DNA from: Membranipora membranacea | Lineage: Eukaryota; Bryozoa; Gymnolaemata; Cheilostomatida; Membraniporidae | DNA length: 64,000 bases | Reading direction: 5' to 3' | Assembly (NCBI GenBank): GCA_914767715.1 | Contig: OU612065.1 | Location: forward strand, 31,992,001 to 32,056,000 | In this document: positions 1 to 12,797 of the stretch, one piece after another | How positions within the stretch are numbered: position 1 is the first letter of the stretch | Layout: the number at the start of each line of letters is the position of its first letter | Made by a program: the position numbers and the translations under genes | The notes under the pieces: model-generated | Told to the model about the DNA's origin: nothing | Databases searched by the model: none | What the model saw: only the letters and a program-made list of their open reading frames with translations

Positions 1-81
1 TTTTCAAACTCATTAATTGAGGGGGGGGGGTCAGTTGATCCAAGTGCTGCATGGTCTTGAGAACCTAAACTGCTGTATAGG

Positions 82-542
82 CATAGACTTAATATAAACC
101 TAGACAGGACACCTTATACAGCTGACGTGAGGCATTCAATTGTGGGTGACATAACGACACTGTAAGGTATAGTAGTATGGCGTTATCATTGCCTTGCAGC
201 TCATAAACCAGGTGTTTTCTTGATTACTTCCATAATCAATTTTGATCGATTTTTCAGTTTGCAAAATTGCTTTACAATCAGCAGCATCTTGTTATCATCT
301 TCATGTTATTTTTTCTTCAAAAATTTGTATAAACTGTTCATGACAAGCAACTAAATCTATTGTAAGTTTCAAACTTAAAATCAGTTTAAAATTATCGAGT
401 TATCAACCAAAAACCTGGTGTATGAGCTGCAAGGCAATGCTACTTCACCTTCCAATGCTGTTACGTCGCCCACAACCAAATTCCTCCTGTCAAGGCTAAT
501 GCTCCATATAGTGGCCTGTCTAGGTTTATTATTATGTCTATG
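82..542. mobile_element. hAT-like foldback MITE, copy a
   Basis: Begins catagacttaatataaacc and ends ggtttattattatgtctatg, inverted complements. Just inside, long arms continue as an inverted repeat (gccttgcagctcata ... tgagctgcaaggc). It is flanked by tgtatagg (74-81) and tgtatagt (543-550), a near-perfect 8-bp target duplication. There is no transposase ORF, so it would be moved by an enzyme encoded elsewhere. Confidence 0.7.
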
Positions 543-1012
543 TGTATAGTTTGTTTTTTGATTTATGCAGACCGGCGCTCAAATAAAGAAGGTAAGAAAA
601 GCTCAGTAGGTTAAACAAGAGGAGACGATTAGCCGCAATCAGAACCGGATGAATAGAGAATGCTGAGAACCTTATATTGAAGATGGCGCGGAACTACTCA
701 CTTTGGAAAGGTAGATGCCAATCCTTAATTCTTAGGAATACTTTACATAATACTTCGCCATAACTGATGTTACCGTACTTGCCAACAATAATACAGCATG
801 TCTCTGTTTCCTTGCTCAATAATTAATACACTACACTACAATGTTTTCTGGATGTTTTGCATATTTGGTGATTTTATATGGCATTAACAATCAAATAATG
901 AGTTGAGACCTAACAAACTTGTTCATTGATGAAAGTTTCAGTCGATCTCACTATTTTTCGGATATCAACTGTTAACCTGCTGATTGTGAACTTTTGGACT
1001 AAAGAGTAAAAA

Positions 1013-1196
1013 ATGTCTCTTTGCCGTGCAAAGTTCACTCGTGTTATAAATCTTACTAGGATGATGGATTTAACTAAACCTATAGTGGTGAAGAAAGCTA
1101 CGCCTAAGAAGTATGCATCCCGGTCGACTGGCAGAAAACGAGGTTGTGCTGCATTACAATGACATTTCATGGATTTGAGGTAAATGAACAGCTCGC
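1013..1196 (+). pseudogene. Gene X basic exon, truncated copy 1
   Basis: ATG at 1013 opens MSLCRAKFTRVINLTRMMD ... ATPKKYASRSTGRKR, then a deletion relative to the copy at 20422 leads to a stop (CAALQ-stop). The donor gag|gtaaatg is preserved at 1196. The protein is not recognised; the exon is short, basic and cysteine-containing. Confidence 0.5.
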
Positions 1197-1896
1197 CCTA
1201 ACACTTGAACTTATTGTGAAGAACTGTCGCTCCAAATCCCATCGCTCAGTTGTATAAGTTGACCAAATTGAATATAGATATGAAATGGGGGTAACTGACT
1301 GACCAAATGTGTCCCGACTAATGGACAACTGCTTCAATGACTTGTCTTCCATGGTTAGATTACGGGAAGGTGCTTTATAATCCATCCAATCAAATTCATA
1401 AATGAAAATAATTATATGGCCCCAAATATTATCAATTTTCTTTTGGCGCAATTTTATGAAGCCAACCATCAGTAACCATACATCCATGCATATTATTGTT
1501 TTTATATGTATGCGCTGTCTAAGCAGACCATACATTTCCCTAATCTATGACCACGATATACAGCCTGATGCATTTTTCCGAGTACACAGTATATACAGTA
1601 TATATGCAGTATATGACTCACACTATATATGCTGTAGGATCAATATCAAACGTGATGTTATATATACCGTCACCATATATCTATATATCTATGATTGACC
1701 ATTACCTAAATAAGGTGGCAACAAAGTAGTATCCCATAGTGCAATTCTCTGAATATCTGTTTATGAGTATCTATGTTCATTAAGCTTATGTATCAATCAT
1801 AGCATGATCATGTTGGAATTATGTTTGTATTTTCTGTTTCTGTGAGATAAGACTGAATTACTTCAGTAACTATTATGTGATTTATCGATTATCCAG

Positions 1897-1974
1897 GGAA
1901 GTCAACCATTAAAACAGACCCAGAGAGGCAGTCTGGTTTTACACCTCGAGGCTATCATACTATAGACTCTGATT
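1897..1974 (+). pseudogene. Gene X downstream exon, truncated copy
   Basis: After an acceptor (TTATCCAG) it reads STIKTDPERQSGFTPRGYHTIDSD then stop, because sequence from the TLC block replaces the rest of the exon at about 1968. The intact version is at 26593. Confidence 0.6.
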
Positions 1975-2399
1975 GACCAACTATTATGTATTTACTCATA
2001 GGCCTACAACGATGAGAATTGTTTAATTTGTGCCATGATTTGCTGCTTGCTACATACTTATACCAATATAATTACCTGGACTACTTTGATTCAATCAAGA
2101 CTCATTACTGTGTCAGTAATTCAAAACTTCACCACTACTAGACAACCAGTATGCCATAGTTAAGATTATCAGACTTGAAAGTTAATTATAATCAAGGTAT
2201 CAAGGCTCTTGCTGTAGATTAAAAGTATATTTTGAATTAGAATTCGCAGCTCAGAATTCATTACAGCTCTGCTGAAACCGAAGGAGAGGAACTTCATGAA
2301 AATTTTATTTTACTTTCTGTGGATGTTTCCCATTGTATAACCTCCATAGTATAATCTCGCACTAATGTGTAAAAAGGCTGATTATAGTGCGAGTTAGAC

Positions 2400-2721
2400 T
2401 CAGTCAGTTTGCTGATTAGACCTTTGTGATGACGTAGAATTGGCTGCCTCCTCGGCTGTAGAACTGTGTCGTCTCAGCACCCTGAGAGCTCCTAATACCA
2501 TCTTACAATACCAGTATAAATTCATAGCATCGAGAGTAAACCCAGCCAGCAGTGTGTCGGGGAGGTGATAGTATGTTAGTGGTGCCTCTTGACTCATATA
2601 TAGGGTATAATAAGAATAAGGCATCGGGATTATCCGGGCTATTGTGAATGTGAATAACATTAATAGTCCGTTGTAATAGTAAGCACTTCTCCACTTCATA
2701 TCACAGTCGTGTAGAATTACC
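2400..2721 (-). pseudogene. TLC-domain protein (TLCD4/TMEM56-like), last exon copy 1
   Basis: On the minus strand an acceptor (TTTTTACAG) opens VILHDCDMKWRSAYYYNGLLMLF, followed by two hydrophobic segments and DAMNLYWYCKMV, then a hydrophilic tail ending SSQRSNQQTD. This resembles the end of vertebrate TLCD4, where NGILM ... LDVMNVMWM is found. The final transmembrane helices and cytosolic tail are therefore encoded here. No other exon of the gene is seen upstream on this strand; caspase copy A begins about 0.3 kb further on, so this is an isolated last exon from a segmental duplication. Confidence 0.65.
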
Positions 2722-3057
2722 CTGTAAAAACAAAGATTGATGGTACTGTAACATCATGTAAACAACTCTGCTTTGAAATAGCCAAATTCAAAATGAAAGT
2801 GCCTGGAATATGTTTTTTTTCACTATAATGCTAAACAGGTACGTAGTTCTAGGGGAGGCAAGACGCTCTGCCTGCCCTAGAATGGTCAATAGAGTGGCCT
2901 TAATATGCTGTAGTTTAGGAACAATCGATGAGGGTGTGAAGGAAAGGGTATTGTAAGCATCTCCTGTGGAGGCTGGGGGTAATCCCCAGCCTCCAAAGCG
3001 TTTTAATGATATAAATAGTATAAATATTTATATTGATTTTCTGATTTGATCTGGTAG

Positions 3058-5959
3058 GTTACAGCATTACAGAGAATGGGATTATAGCGTTGGACAAGTA
3101 CCTACTGGATATCGAACCTGAGCGGAATCCGCAGAGTATGTTTATTCTTATCTTACCAACATGTGCAAGCGGCATAAATGTTAGCTGACTTGTACAATTC
3201 TTGTCAAATTAAAGAAAAGTGTAGTTGGAGATACGCTAAAGTGTCTCAGTCGCATTGTCCAAGTTAATGTAGAAACTTTTATTCTTTGGAGGATTGTGTG
3301 CTCAGCAAACGCGACAAAAGTTTCGTAGTTGAGTCTAGCCGTGTGGATTGGCGATTCGATGTTGTGTTCTGCATATTAGGGTATGAAAGTCATTTTGCCT
3401 ACTTCCTAAATATGTTTGTTTGTATTGTTTTCTAGCTACTGCCTTACCCTCATCTCAACCTGACGATGCGCCAGCACCTGCAGATTTACAGACAGCACAT
3501 ATAGATGATATTATGAGTATCGTAAACTCAGATACGGCTCCAATCGATCTACCATTTGCTCAGTCCACCATGAACCACAGAGCACAGGTACTATAATCAT
3601 GTGTCATTTTGTAGTCAATATGATGGTTCAACATTATTTGCCGTATTGTCATGTAGTAAAAGTTAACTAAACTGGGACTGGGTTCCATTAGCTGAATTAC
3701 TGCATATAAACTTTGCAGGAAAATATTCAGCATATCATATAAGATGTACTTAACCTTTGTTAAAATTCAAAATATTTTTTTTCAGGAAGTTCCAATAAAT
3801 GTGATGGATTATCTATATATTTTATATAGAATTTTAGCCATATCTCTTGAATTGGGTGTAAACATCAGGTGAAGTCATATCTTAGTGAAATTATGATTAT
3901 TCAGGAAATGATTCAGGAGATCCACAAAGAGACACAACTGGTTGATCCACAGACAGGAGAGTCCGTACATGTTCAGCTCGGGTCATTTGTCTTAGTAGTT
4001 ACAAGTCATGGCCATGACGGAACAGTAGGTGGCTCAGATGGTAAACAGATCAGGATCATAGATATGATCGGACTACTGTCCCCTAAAAACTTTCCTGCTA
4101 TGAAGGGAAAGCCGAAGATTGTAATAATCCAAGCTTGCGCAGGCAGTAAGTAAAGCCAATAGGTGTCTATATTCTGCATTGATTATGATTTTTCTTTTAA
4201 TTAACCAGAAAATTTAGTCGACCAAGTGTTAAAGGTTCTTGACTCAATTTGAATGAGAGTTCACAATCAACATCCAACAGTTGTAGTTCAGTAGCTCGAT
4301 CATGGATAAGGGTAGTTTTGAGACTTGTCTTCTACTCATGCAACTGCAAAAACTGCTCAGATGTCCTCAAATCAAGTTTATTGACATGGCTCTATATATT
4401 TTAGGTCAGAGAGAAATGCTGCTCACTGACACAACTCCTCCCGCTCCAGCCAATCAGAACCAGCCTGGAGTAGATATTGTGCAGCAGCCCCCTGTATCTG
4501 ATGATGACTTACAAGATGCTGATCCTGCAGATATCTCTACTGCTGACTTCATAATCATGCAGTCAAGCTTTGAATGTAAGTAAACTAGGTTTATTACAGA
4601 CTGGGTGGTATAAGAGCTCAGAAGGCTGCAAGTAGAGGTTTATGGCATCACATTTAAAAAAATTGAATCGATAATCCATTTCCACAAAATTACGCTTGCA
4701 GCCATCTAAGCAGCGGACTTGACCAAAGTTTGTTTTCACTTACATAAAACCAATTTATTCCTGAGAATGTATTCACAATACTTGATAGAAGCAGCTCGAT
4801 GTGAGAAATAATGAGCAATGTTGTAATAATTATTTTTAAACAGAACAGTTGGTTCTTTTTCAGCCAAACACTCAGATTTAATGACACTGTAATTTTGTTT
4901 TTGTTTCAGCTTTCTCCTCCCCTCGACGAGCTACCATAGGCTCACCATTCATCAGAACACTAGTCACGGTCTTCTACAAATATGCTCATCAGCTTCATAT
5001 GGAGGAACTGGCAGCAACTGTAAGCTTGATCAAGTCAATTCTTAGTGCATACTAGTTATACAAAACGGTCTATCAGTTGTGTTGGTAGTGTTGTGTGGTT
5101 GATTTGATGATCAATTTGCTGAACAAATTGAGGCAACTTGTAAACCTTGAGAAGCATTTGTCAATCGATTGATTTTCAAGATACAAGGTGATTTTTTATA
5201 GATCAGACAGATGGTGGCAAAGATCGGAGTACAGAGAACAGAATATCTGCTCAGAACCAGAACATGTAACACAGCGAGAGCTCATGTCGCCTCTATGCCT
5301 CAGACTAGATGTACATTTCTTACAGAGAAGCTCTATCTACAACCTGGAGTTAATATAAGGACAGAGAATCACCCTGAATCACTGACAAATCCTGTGTTAC
5401 CCAATCCAACAGTTACTAGGATTCACCCGGAATCAGGTAAGTCATGGCTTGGCATTATTTGGTGATGCCTCTGATAAGTTACTGTTGGTTATATTCTCTA
5501 CGTCATTAGAGGGGTACTTGTTCATCAAGTCCTCGGTGTAAAGATGATTGTAGTCCGGTTACCTGGTTTTATGTGTTTTCAGTCATCACAATTAGTTCTC
5601 TTGTGAAGTACAGGTTTGGTTTATGTGTAATCATTCATTACCATTTAAGGTATCATATTGTGTTTGCAGAAGAAAAGATGATAAGTTTAATTGAATTTCA
5701 GGCTTCAAATAGCACATTAAAAAAGATTATCCCAAAAAGCAAACTCCATCATGGCCAGCGAAAGGAAGATGATCATCACAAACAGGTTTTGGACTTTGAC
5801 CTTATCATCCTGGGTGTTCAGAGCTGTAGTTATGTTATTGGAAGGTGCCTCACCAATACCACTATCCCTATATTTACTATTGTAGATGAGAAGCTGAGCA
5901 TAGAGAGAAATGGACAGATAGTTAGACAGGCCACTTACTATAAGTGGTCAGTAAGATGA
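3058..5959 (+). pseudogene. Partial caspase duplicate (copy A), one exon deleted
   Basis: Exons 3058-3135, 3436-3587, 3905-4145, 4405-4575, 4910-5019, 5202-5436 and 5670-5959 match copy B exon for exon, with the same lengths up to the last exon, and all remain open. They retain SHGHDG, QACAG, SPRRATIGSPF and MPQTRCTFLTEKLYL. No LRR or Roc-COR sequence precedes them. The 162-nt exon with the first p20 strand and the S1-pocket Arg is missing: sequence runs from 'caggaagt' straight into the downstream intron. Because that exon is phase 0-0, skipping it keeps frame. The last exon is better preserved than in copy B, with a strong acceptor (TTTGCAG at 5669), 290 nt, ending RQATYYKWSVR. Intact exons despite the loss suggest a young pseudogene or a short non-catalytic product. 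Confidence 0.78.
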
Positions 5960-6728
5960 AATCTATCATCTTCATACTTCCTCTGACTCCTCTACTACAA
6001 ACAGATACAGATACAGATATAGACAGTTCATGAATGTATGTAAACTCTACACAGTAGGTGTTCTCATAACACAGACTATCATATCAGGTACTTGAAATTT
6101 AGTTGATCATACAACATTGTCACTACGTTGGTCTCCACTGTTATAGGATATTTCACAGGGTGACAACCTAATCAAGTGGTTTTACAGGAACAAATTCATT
6201 ATTTTTTATGAGTTATCCATTGACAAATCATTATTATCATTTCAAAATTTCACATAATGTTTGAATCTATCTTGTATGTATTGGCGTTATACGAGTTACC
6301 CAACTTTGCAGAAGTATAGTGGATTTCGGTATCAGTTTCAATTGAGATAAGTGGAATTTTTTTTGGTTCACCGAATCTAGAAAGTTAATCTGTACATGTG
6401 AGCATCAATTGTTCCACATTTTCACCTGGCCACCCATTATTCGCTGTATATAGTTAGACTACTCCAATTCCCTATATGTATATAGGATAGAATGTACCAG
6501 TGTGGGGAATTTTAGACTTTGACTGTCATATATATTAAATACTATATTCTATTAGTGCGCTATTCCTTCACTATGTTTTGTCTTTTGTAATATTCCTTTG
6601 TTGTGATAATTTAGCGCTGCGATTGTAAATACTTTCAACCTGATAATCATCGCTCGTACAACTTGTCACTTCATGTTTGCGGGCGGACTAAACCGAATGT
6701 GTATACATATTATTTTTTACCGGATTAA

Positions 6729-8297
6729 TCGGTCGCTGGACAATCGGTTTTTATTCCTAAGGTCGATCCACAACCTGACCTTTTCCATGGTCCAAGTTTC
6801 TCTTTCACATATGTTGAGAGCGAAACAATCTACAAACTGATAAAGTCCCTCAAACCAAATAAACGGGGTGGCTTGACCATGTTTCCAGCTTCCCTGTACC
6901 AAATTGTTGCAGACCTATTAGCTCTTCCCATAGCCCTGATCATTAACGAATGCTACAAAAAATCAATATTCCCTGACTGCCTAAAAACAGCCCTGGTCAC
7001 CCCACTCTTTAAGAAGGGCGATAAAACAGACCCTTGCAATTACAGACCAATTTCCAGTCTGCCAATCATATCAAAGGTGTTTGAGCTAGATATGAAAAAT
7101 CAAATTATGACCTTTATCGAAACACATGGAATACTCTCAGATCGACAATTCGGTTTTCGTAAGCACCATTCTAGTGAACAGTTACTACTTTCTCTTTTAC
7201 AAAATTGGAGAACAACGCTAGACAACCCTCAACCGAATTTCATAGGTGCACTGTCTTTGGACGTACGTAAAGCATTTGACACTATAAATCATGGACAACT
7301 CATCCACACTCTAAAGCGACTAAATTTTGCAGAGTCAACAACAAAATTATTTACATCCTATCTTTCACATCGAACCCAAATCATGAAAGTTGATCATGAT
7401 CAGTCCAGTGCACTACCGATTACATGTGGAGTTCCCCAAGGAAGTGTTCTAGGTCCAATCTTATTCAATCTTGCTATCAATGATCTCCTTAACAAGCACA
7501 AAACTGCATTCGCTTACGCTGATGACACCGTTATTTACTGCACAGCAACAGATATCCCTACCTTAATGGATAAATCTGAGTCATTGATGAGAGAAGTATC
7601 GAATTGGTATTCAAACAATCTCCTTCAACTCAACTTATCCAAAACTCAATACTGTATTTTCTCAAATAGGAAAGTAGATGATTTTTACCAAATCCAAATA
7701 AACAATTTGAAAATAGAATCCAAGCATTCACTCGATCTTCTTGGAGTTATTCTTGATTCAGAACTTAGTTTAACCCCTCAGGCTAATGCCACCGCCTCTA
7801 AAGCAAACAAAATGGTCTACTTGTTATCAAAACTAAAAAAATACATGACAGTAGAAAACTCATTGAAGACTTACAAATCACTGATCAGACCTATAGTAGA
7901 ATACTGCTCATCATTGTACCTTGATGGTTTAGCCAAAAATTCAGATACATTAGAAAAAGTACAAAATAAAGCAATCAGAATCATAACTTCAGCCCCCAAA
8001 CAATTTTCTGTCACATCTGGCCGCTTGCTCCTAAATTTACATACTCTCCACAGTAGAAGGAATTTTCTTTTTCACAATTTTGTCAAATCGAGGGTCCATA
8101 AAGGCCGTGCATCCAAGCACATACTTCATCTCGTTAGCAAATCAAACAGACATACACGATCACTTCGTAGCAACTGTGCAATAATTAAACCCTCATTTAG
8201 ATCAAACCTAGGCAAATCAGCCTTTTTAAATATTTTTCATACATTTGTAACTAAATCAACCAAGCCTCATGAATCATTATCATTTAATCTCACATAA
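6729..8297 (+). mobile_element. Non-LTR retrotransposon reverse transcriptase, 5'-truncated (CR1/L2/Jockey-like)
   Basis: The frame is open from just after a stop at 6726 and reads IYKLIKSLKPNKRGG before the first ATG at 6873, so the ATG is internal. Reverse-transcriptase blocks in order: LVTPLFKKGDKTDPCNYRPIS, GILSDRQFGFRKHHSSEQ, ALSLDVRKAFDTINH, CGVPQGSVLGPILFNL, FAYADDTVIY (catalytic YADD), KTQYCIFSNRK and LDLLGVILDSELSL. A C-terminal segment KVQNKAIRIIT follows. The endonuclease domain and ORF1 are missing. No stops or frameshifts occur over about 520 codons, so the insertion is recent or well preserved. It sits between caspase copy A and the TLC block and is absent from the paralogous place near 56.6 kb. 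Confidence 0.88.
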
Positions 8298-8525
8298 TGT
8301 TGTTAACTTGTATTTTTATTTGCCACTCTCTGTTTCTTCTTTTCTTTTTTCATCTTATTCATGCAATTTATGATACCATGCTTTCATTATCCTACACACT
8401 ATATAGTATGTAACACCCTACCACTTATATCTTTTTATTCAAGTCATTTTTTGTATCTATGTTAATGTGTATGAGGTCAACAAGTTATTTTTAGTTTGCT
8501 TTAATTATAAACTTTTAGAAAACCT

Positions 8526-8560
8526 CAATAAATAAATAAATAAATAATAAATAAATTATA
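8526..8560 (+). repeat. 3' AAATA-type tail of the non-LTR element
   Basis: After about 230 bp of 3' untranslated sequence following the RT stop, the element ends in an aaata/aaat microsatellite-like tail. This is a typical terminus for CR1/L2/RTE-type elements and marks its 3' boundary. No clear target-site duplication was matched to the 5' side. Confidence 0.7.
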
Positions 8561-9454
8561 TCCAGTTTCTCTGTTAGTCTTAGATAGTAAGTTAGTACAA
8601 AATAAAATCATATTATTATCATAGTTAATCAAAGACATTTTTATGCCTGGCTGGTAGCCTTGTTTGTAAACAGACTTTTTGACTAGCAGCTTGCATTGAG
8701 CCTACGTGTTCACCGAACAACTTGGAGATCGGGATTAATAAAGCCAAGCCCATGCTGGCTATTCTGGCGAGGTGGATTTCCCGACACCAGGAATATGTCA
8801 AAGATAAAAAGTAGTTGTTCCTGTGATGCTTAAAACTAGTTCTAAGAATTGAAGAAGTAGCGCATACCTGATATTTACTGTACTTTGCAAATATTATAAA
8901 TGACTCATAGGCCTACAGTATATTAGAATTGTTTCATTGGTACCCTGATTTGCTACTTGCTACGTACATATACCAATAGAATTACTTGTACTACTTTTAT
9001 TCAAACAAGGATTCCTACTGTAACGGTCATTCACAAGTACAGCACTACTAGACTAAGCAGTACACCATAGAGTAAGATGATTATAAGATCTTGTATCAAG
9101 GCTCCCGCTGCTGATTCAAAGTTTCTTTCTCTTGTCAAACTGAGTAGATTTTTAGTACCTCCACTTAGCTAAGAATTCAGGGCTGTAGTATAGGAAAATT
9201 GAAGGGGAGGCAAAATTTCAGGGCGAGTCCAAAACATCACCAGGAGGGGTGATAGAAGCAATCTTAAGGCATGGTATTAGCAAATGGATATACCAGACGG
9301 GCTGATTCTGACATGGATTATTCAATTATAGTGTTTAAGGCCATTGTTTTAGCTTTCCAGGGGGGTCAGTGTCTGTCTCTCTAGAAGGACGGGCCTGAGG
9401 ATCTCATTGTATGATCCGCCTGGAAACTTCCCTCCTAATTCCTTATAGTTTATG

Positions 9455-9465
9455 AAATTAAATAC

Positions 9466-9499
<34 letters not shown>

Positions 9500-9500
9500 C
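9455..9500. repeat. (TA)n microsatellite
   Basis: A run of alternating TA with a few interruptions (atatatatat ... tgtatatatacat). It abuts the tRNA-like fragment that follows. Confidence 0.85.
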
Positions 9501-9527
9501 AATGTTTTTTGCCGGTGACCAAGTCAA

Positions 9528-9600
9528 TATTGCGGTTATGGCCTTGACAGCTTGACCTTGATTCCATGGTGCAGAGGTTCAAATCCCACCTGAGCCTTAA
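9528..9600 (+). repeat. Degenerate tRNA-derived SINE fragment
   Basis: A B-box-like GGTTCAAATCC lies at 9576-9586, preceded about 40 bp upstream by a weak A-box-like stretch (ttatggccttgacagc). The flanks do not pair as an acceptor stem, so this is not a functional tRNA. It is best read as a SINE head or tRNA pseudogene. Confidence 0.4.
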
Positions 9601-10038
9601 ATTTTGATCATCAACTTATCTGTGAAATTATTAATATAACATAATATGATTTCTGTGACATAGTGTTGGCTTTGCCCACTGATTCCCGATGCCGATTGAC
9701 CGCCATCACCTTGAAAGTTTGAGACACCATATCTCCCTCAATATTAGGATTCAAAAGATGCAATTTTTTCACATAATAGAATAGGATATGGATAATAAGA
9801 TGTGATACAAAATAGTAGCCAAGTAAGTCTTTAAACTAAACGTCATGTGTGATATTTTGAATTAGAATTCACAACTCAGAACTCGTCACAGCTTTGCTGA
9901 AACCAAAGGAGAGGATTGAGGAACTTTATATAAAATTAAATTTTATTTCACTTTCTGTGGATGTTTCAAAAAGGATACTATTCATAGTATAATCTCGCAA
10001 TAATCTGTAAAAACAGCTGATTTTAGTGTGGGTTAAGC

Positions 10039-10342
10039 TCAGTCAGTTTTCTGATTAGACCTTTGTGATGACGTAGAGTTAGCGGCCTCTTCAGCTGTAG
10101 AACTGCGGCATCTCAACACCATCTTATGATACCAGTATAAATTCATAGCATCGAGAGTAAACCAAGCCAGCAGTGTGCCGGGGAGGTTATAGTAAGTAAG
10201 CGGTGCCTCTTGACTCATATATAGGGTATAATAAGAATAAGGCATCGGGATTATCCTGGCTATTGTGAATGTGAACAACATTAATAGTCCGTTGTAATAG
10301 TAAGCACTTCCCCACTTCATATCACAGTCGTGTAGAATTACC
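10039..10342 (-). CDS. TLC-domain protein (TLCD4/TMEM56-like), last exon copy 2
   Basis: The acceptor TTATTACAG precedes VILHDCDMKWGSAYYYNGLLMLFTF; the exon ends ...SSQRSNQKTD and stop at 10039. TLC-domain proteins are multi-pass membrane proteins; TLCD4 relatives are ER or plasma membrane proteins thought to affect lipid composition. Relative to the other copies this one lacks several codons after KMVL (LRCRSSTAEE versus LGALRVLRRHSSTAEE). It lies tail-to-tail with caspase copy A and about 2.5 kb from a matching N-terminal exon at 12798-12988, so it may be the functional locus. The middle exons were not found. Confidence 0.65.
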
Positions 10343-12797
10343 CTGTAATAACAAAGATTGATGGTACTGTAACATCGTGTAAACAACTCTGAATGCATGG
10401 ATATAGCCAAATTTAAGCTGAAAGCGCCTCAAATATGAGTTTGTTTCCACTAAAATGCTAAACAGGGACGCTCTGCTTGCCCTAGAATGGTCAATAGAGT
10501 GGCCTTAAACTGCTTCGATTGAATATTCCATATCAGAATCAGCTCATTCGGTACTTTCATATGCTATTTAAATCATTAAAACGATACCCTTTCCTTCACA
10601 CCCTCATCAATTTCCGCCGCCCCTAATATTTTACCTAAGCTGCAGCCCTGCTAAGCTAGTCGATATAATTTTCATCATCTTTGATTTTAACGTTGATATT
10701 CATGTTCAACTCATCAGATATGCGAACATTAGGAAAAATATTTGATTCAGAGCGAATACCTTGTGCTACGCTCATTTATTACCTCAAATTTACGTTTATA
10801 GTTGACAGTTCAGCAAACAGCCTTAGAATTGTAAGATATAGGTATAGTTTCATTTCCTGCAAAATGAATAAAGTAAGTATGATTCGCTATAATTTCATCT
10901 TTGAAGCATTTGCAAATTATTCAAGGTGATGGAACTCAGCAGATATCTGGGCCAATAATAAAGTCACAGCTCTGCTTGCTCATATTTAGCAACAATGGTA
11001 TTGTGAAAAATATATCTGCATTGCTTTGTGATGAATTCATCAAGTACCAAGCAGCACATAAACTTTATTCACCACAGCCAGGTCGTTACTGGGGCATCAG
11101 GCAAAGCATAATGTTAAAGGTGCCAGAATTTTAGCAAGATCCAATCATTGACACAAAGTTACATACTGATGTAATTTTTCCACAAATAGCCATACTGTGT
11201 ATTGTACCACTAATCCATGAATTCATATCTAACGGTATGTGCAAACCTGATAGTCATTATCATTACGGTATGAAGTAATTAAAATTTTCTAAACGTAGTC
11301 TATTTGCTCAACAAATAGACAAGTTCAGTTGCGAGCTCTGCTTACCCAAACAAAGTAAAAAGGCAGGATAGTTGCAACACGATGCACAATAAAGATTGCT
11401 TCTCCTATCTTCTTATAATGGTAAATGAGCACAATCGTATCTGAAAAACAAATCATCGTATTTATTTTAACGATAAGATAGTACAACTACCAGCTACCAG
11501 ACACAACTACCATCAACCAGAAGTTCACCAGTTTACATTGTTTGTCAAACTCACTCTTATTAACATTCAATCTCCATTATCGAAGATACTCTAGCTAACT
11601 GTTTGAGGTTTAGGTAAGCCAATGTTTTAGCTCTGAATGGTTGGGTAGGGTCTTCCCCCCCCCCTCACAGACCAACCAATCAGAAAATATTGGCTAGGCT
11701 TTGGCAAGGCTTTTGCTCCTTTGTTTGACCATATAATCAGTCCTTACCAATATCTTTATTCCCCATACTGCTGATGTTCCTGTCAATAATGAAACTAAGA
11801 CTTCGGTTCACAGAATTCAATGGAAACAAAGTAACTTCTTAATAGCCTGTAAGTCTCTTAGTCGAAAAAACTTCATAGAGGTTAATTTCTTGGTTTTTTC
11901 AGCTCACATTTATGTAAAGTAATGATCCTACCTGCAATCATATATCCACAAGCTATCGTACATACAATCAGACTATCGTGGCTGACCCCCCTACAAAGTG
12001 AGAGAAGCACATTTGAAATTCAAAGATTATATTATTATGATGCTACCAAAAAGAACAGGGGTAAAAAAACAAGAGCTAGCAGTTATTTTGCAAAATAATT
12101 TGGTACAAAAATAGTTAAAAAAACATCTAAAAATTGAAAGTTTGCGCAAAACGTGCCAATAAAATCCTTATCTTAATTTAAAGGTGCTAACTACAAAGAA
12201 AAATAAGTAGTGTGCTATTCTTCTTGAGAACTTCAGATCAATGTTCAGAAAAAATTGACCTGCAATTGCGAAATTAAAATGATTTGTGTCTATATGGCCA
12301 ACTAAAAGAGTTTATTGGAATTGGCTTGGCAATTATAGTCTGCTCTTATAGAGTTAACAGTGAATAGATGTACAGTTGACATGACATAAATGCAAACCTC
12401 AGGAAATCTGCATTCAACTTCTCATCGTAAACAAACAAGTTGAACGACAGAGAGCTGATAATTATTGCATGGACGGAAGAGAAAAATCTGAAAAATAAAT
12501 TGAGCTTTTAAAATAATCCGATCAGTTACCTAGTGGACAAAAGCTAGTGGTAGCTAGGATGCTACAACATATCCTGACATGTGATACCATGTGGTGTGCT
12601 GTAGAAAAACAGTCCCTTTAATCACGGGGTTGTGCGACCAATTGAACACATAGCTGCTACCATTAAACACAAGAGACTTCAAAATAGTGATAAACAATAA
12701 TAAATAACAATGATAACGGTGATAAAGGTAATAATAAATAATACAGAATGAAGTAAAAGTACAAGAACATTACTATAACTAATAATGTCACCTGTAC
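10343..12797. other. Interval between the TLC exons; no exon identified
   Basis: About 2.4 kb that should hold the middle TLC exons if the gene is intact. I saw several short frames but none with a convincing TLC motif or splice pair. Sequence at about 10680-10790 is shared with 57880-57990. Confidence 0.5.

Noticed and set aside
910-1535. Overlapping minus-strand ORFs opposite the gene X exon
   Set aside because: They mirror the plus-strand exon and its intron, recur only because the block is duplicated, and show no domain or splice support.
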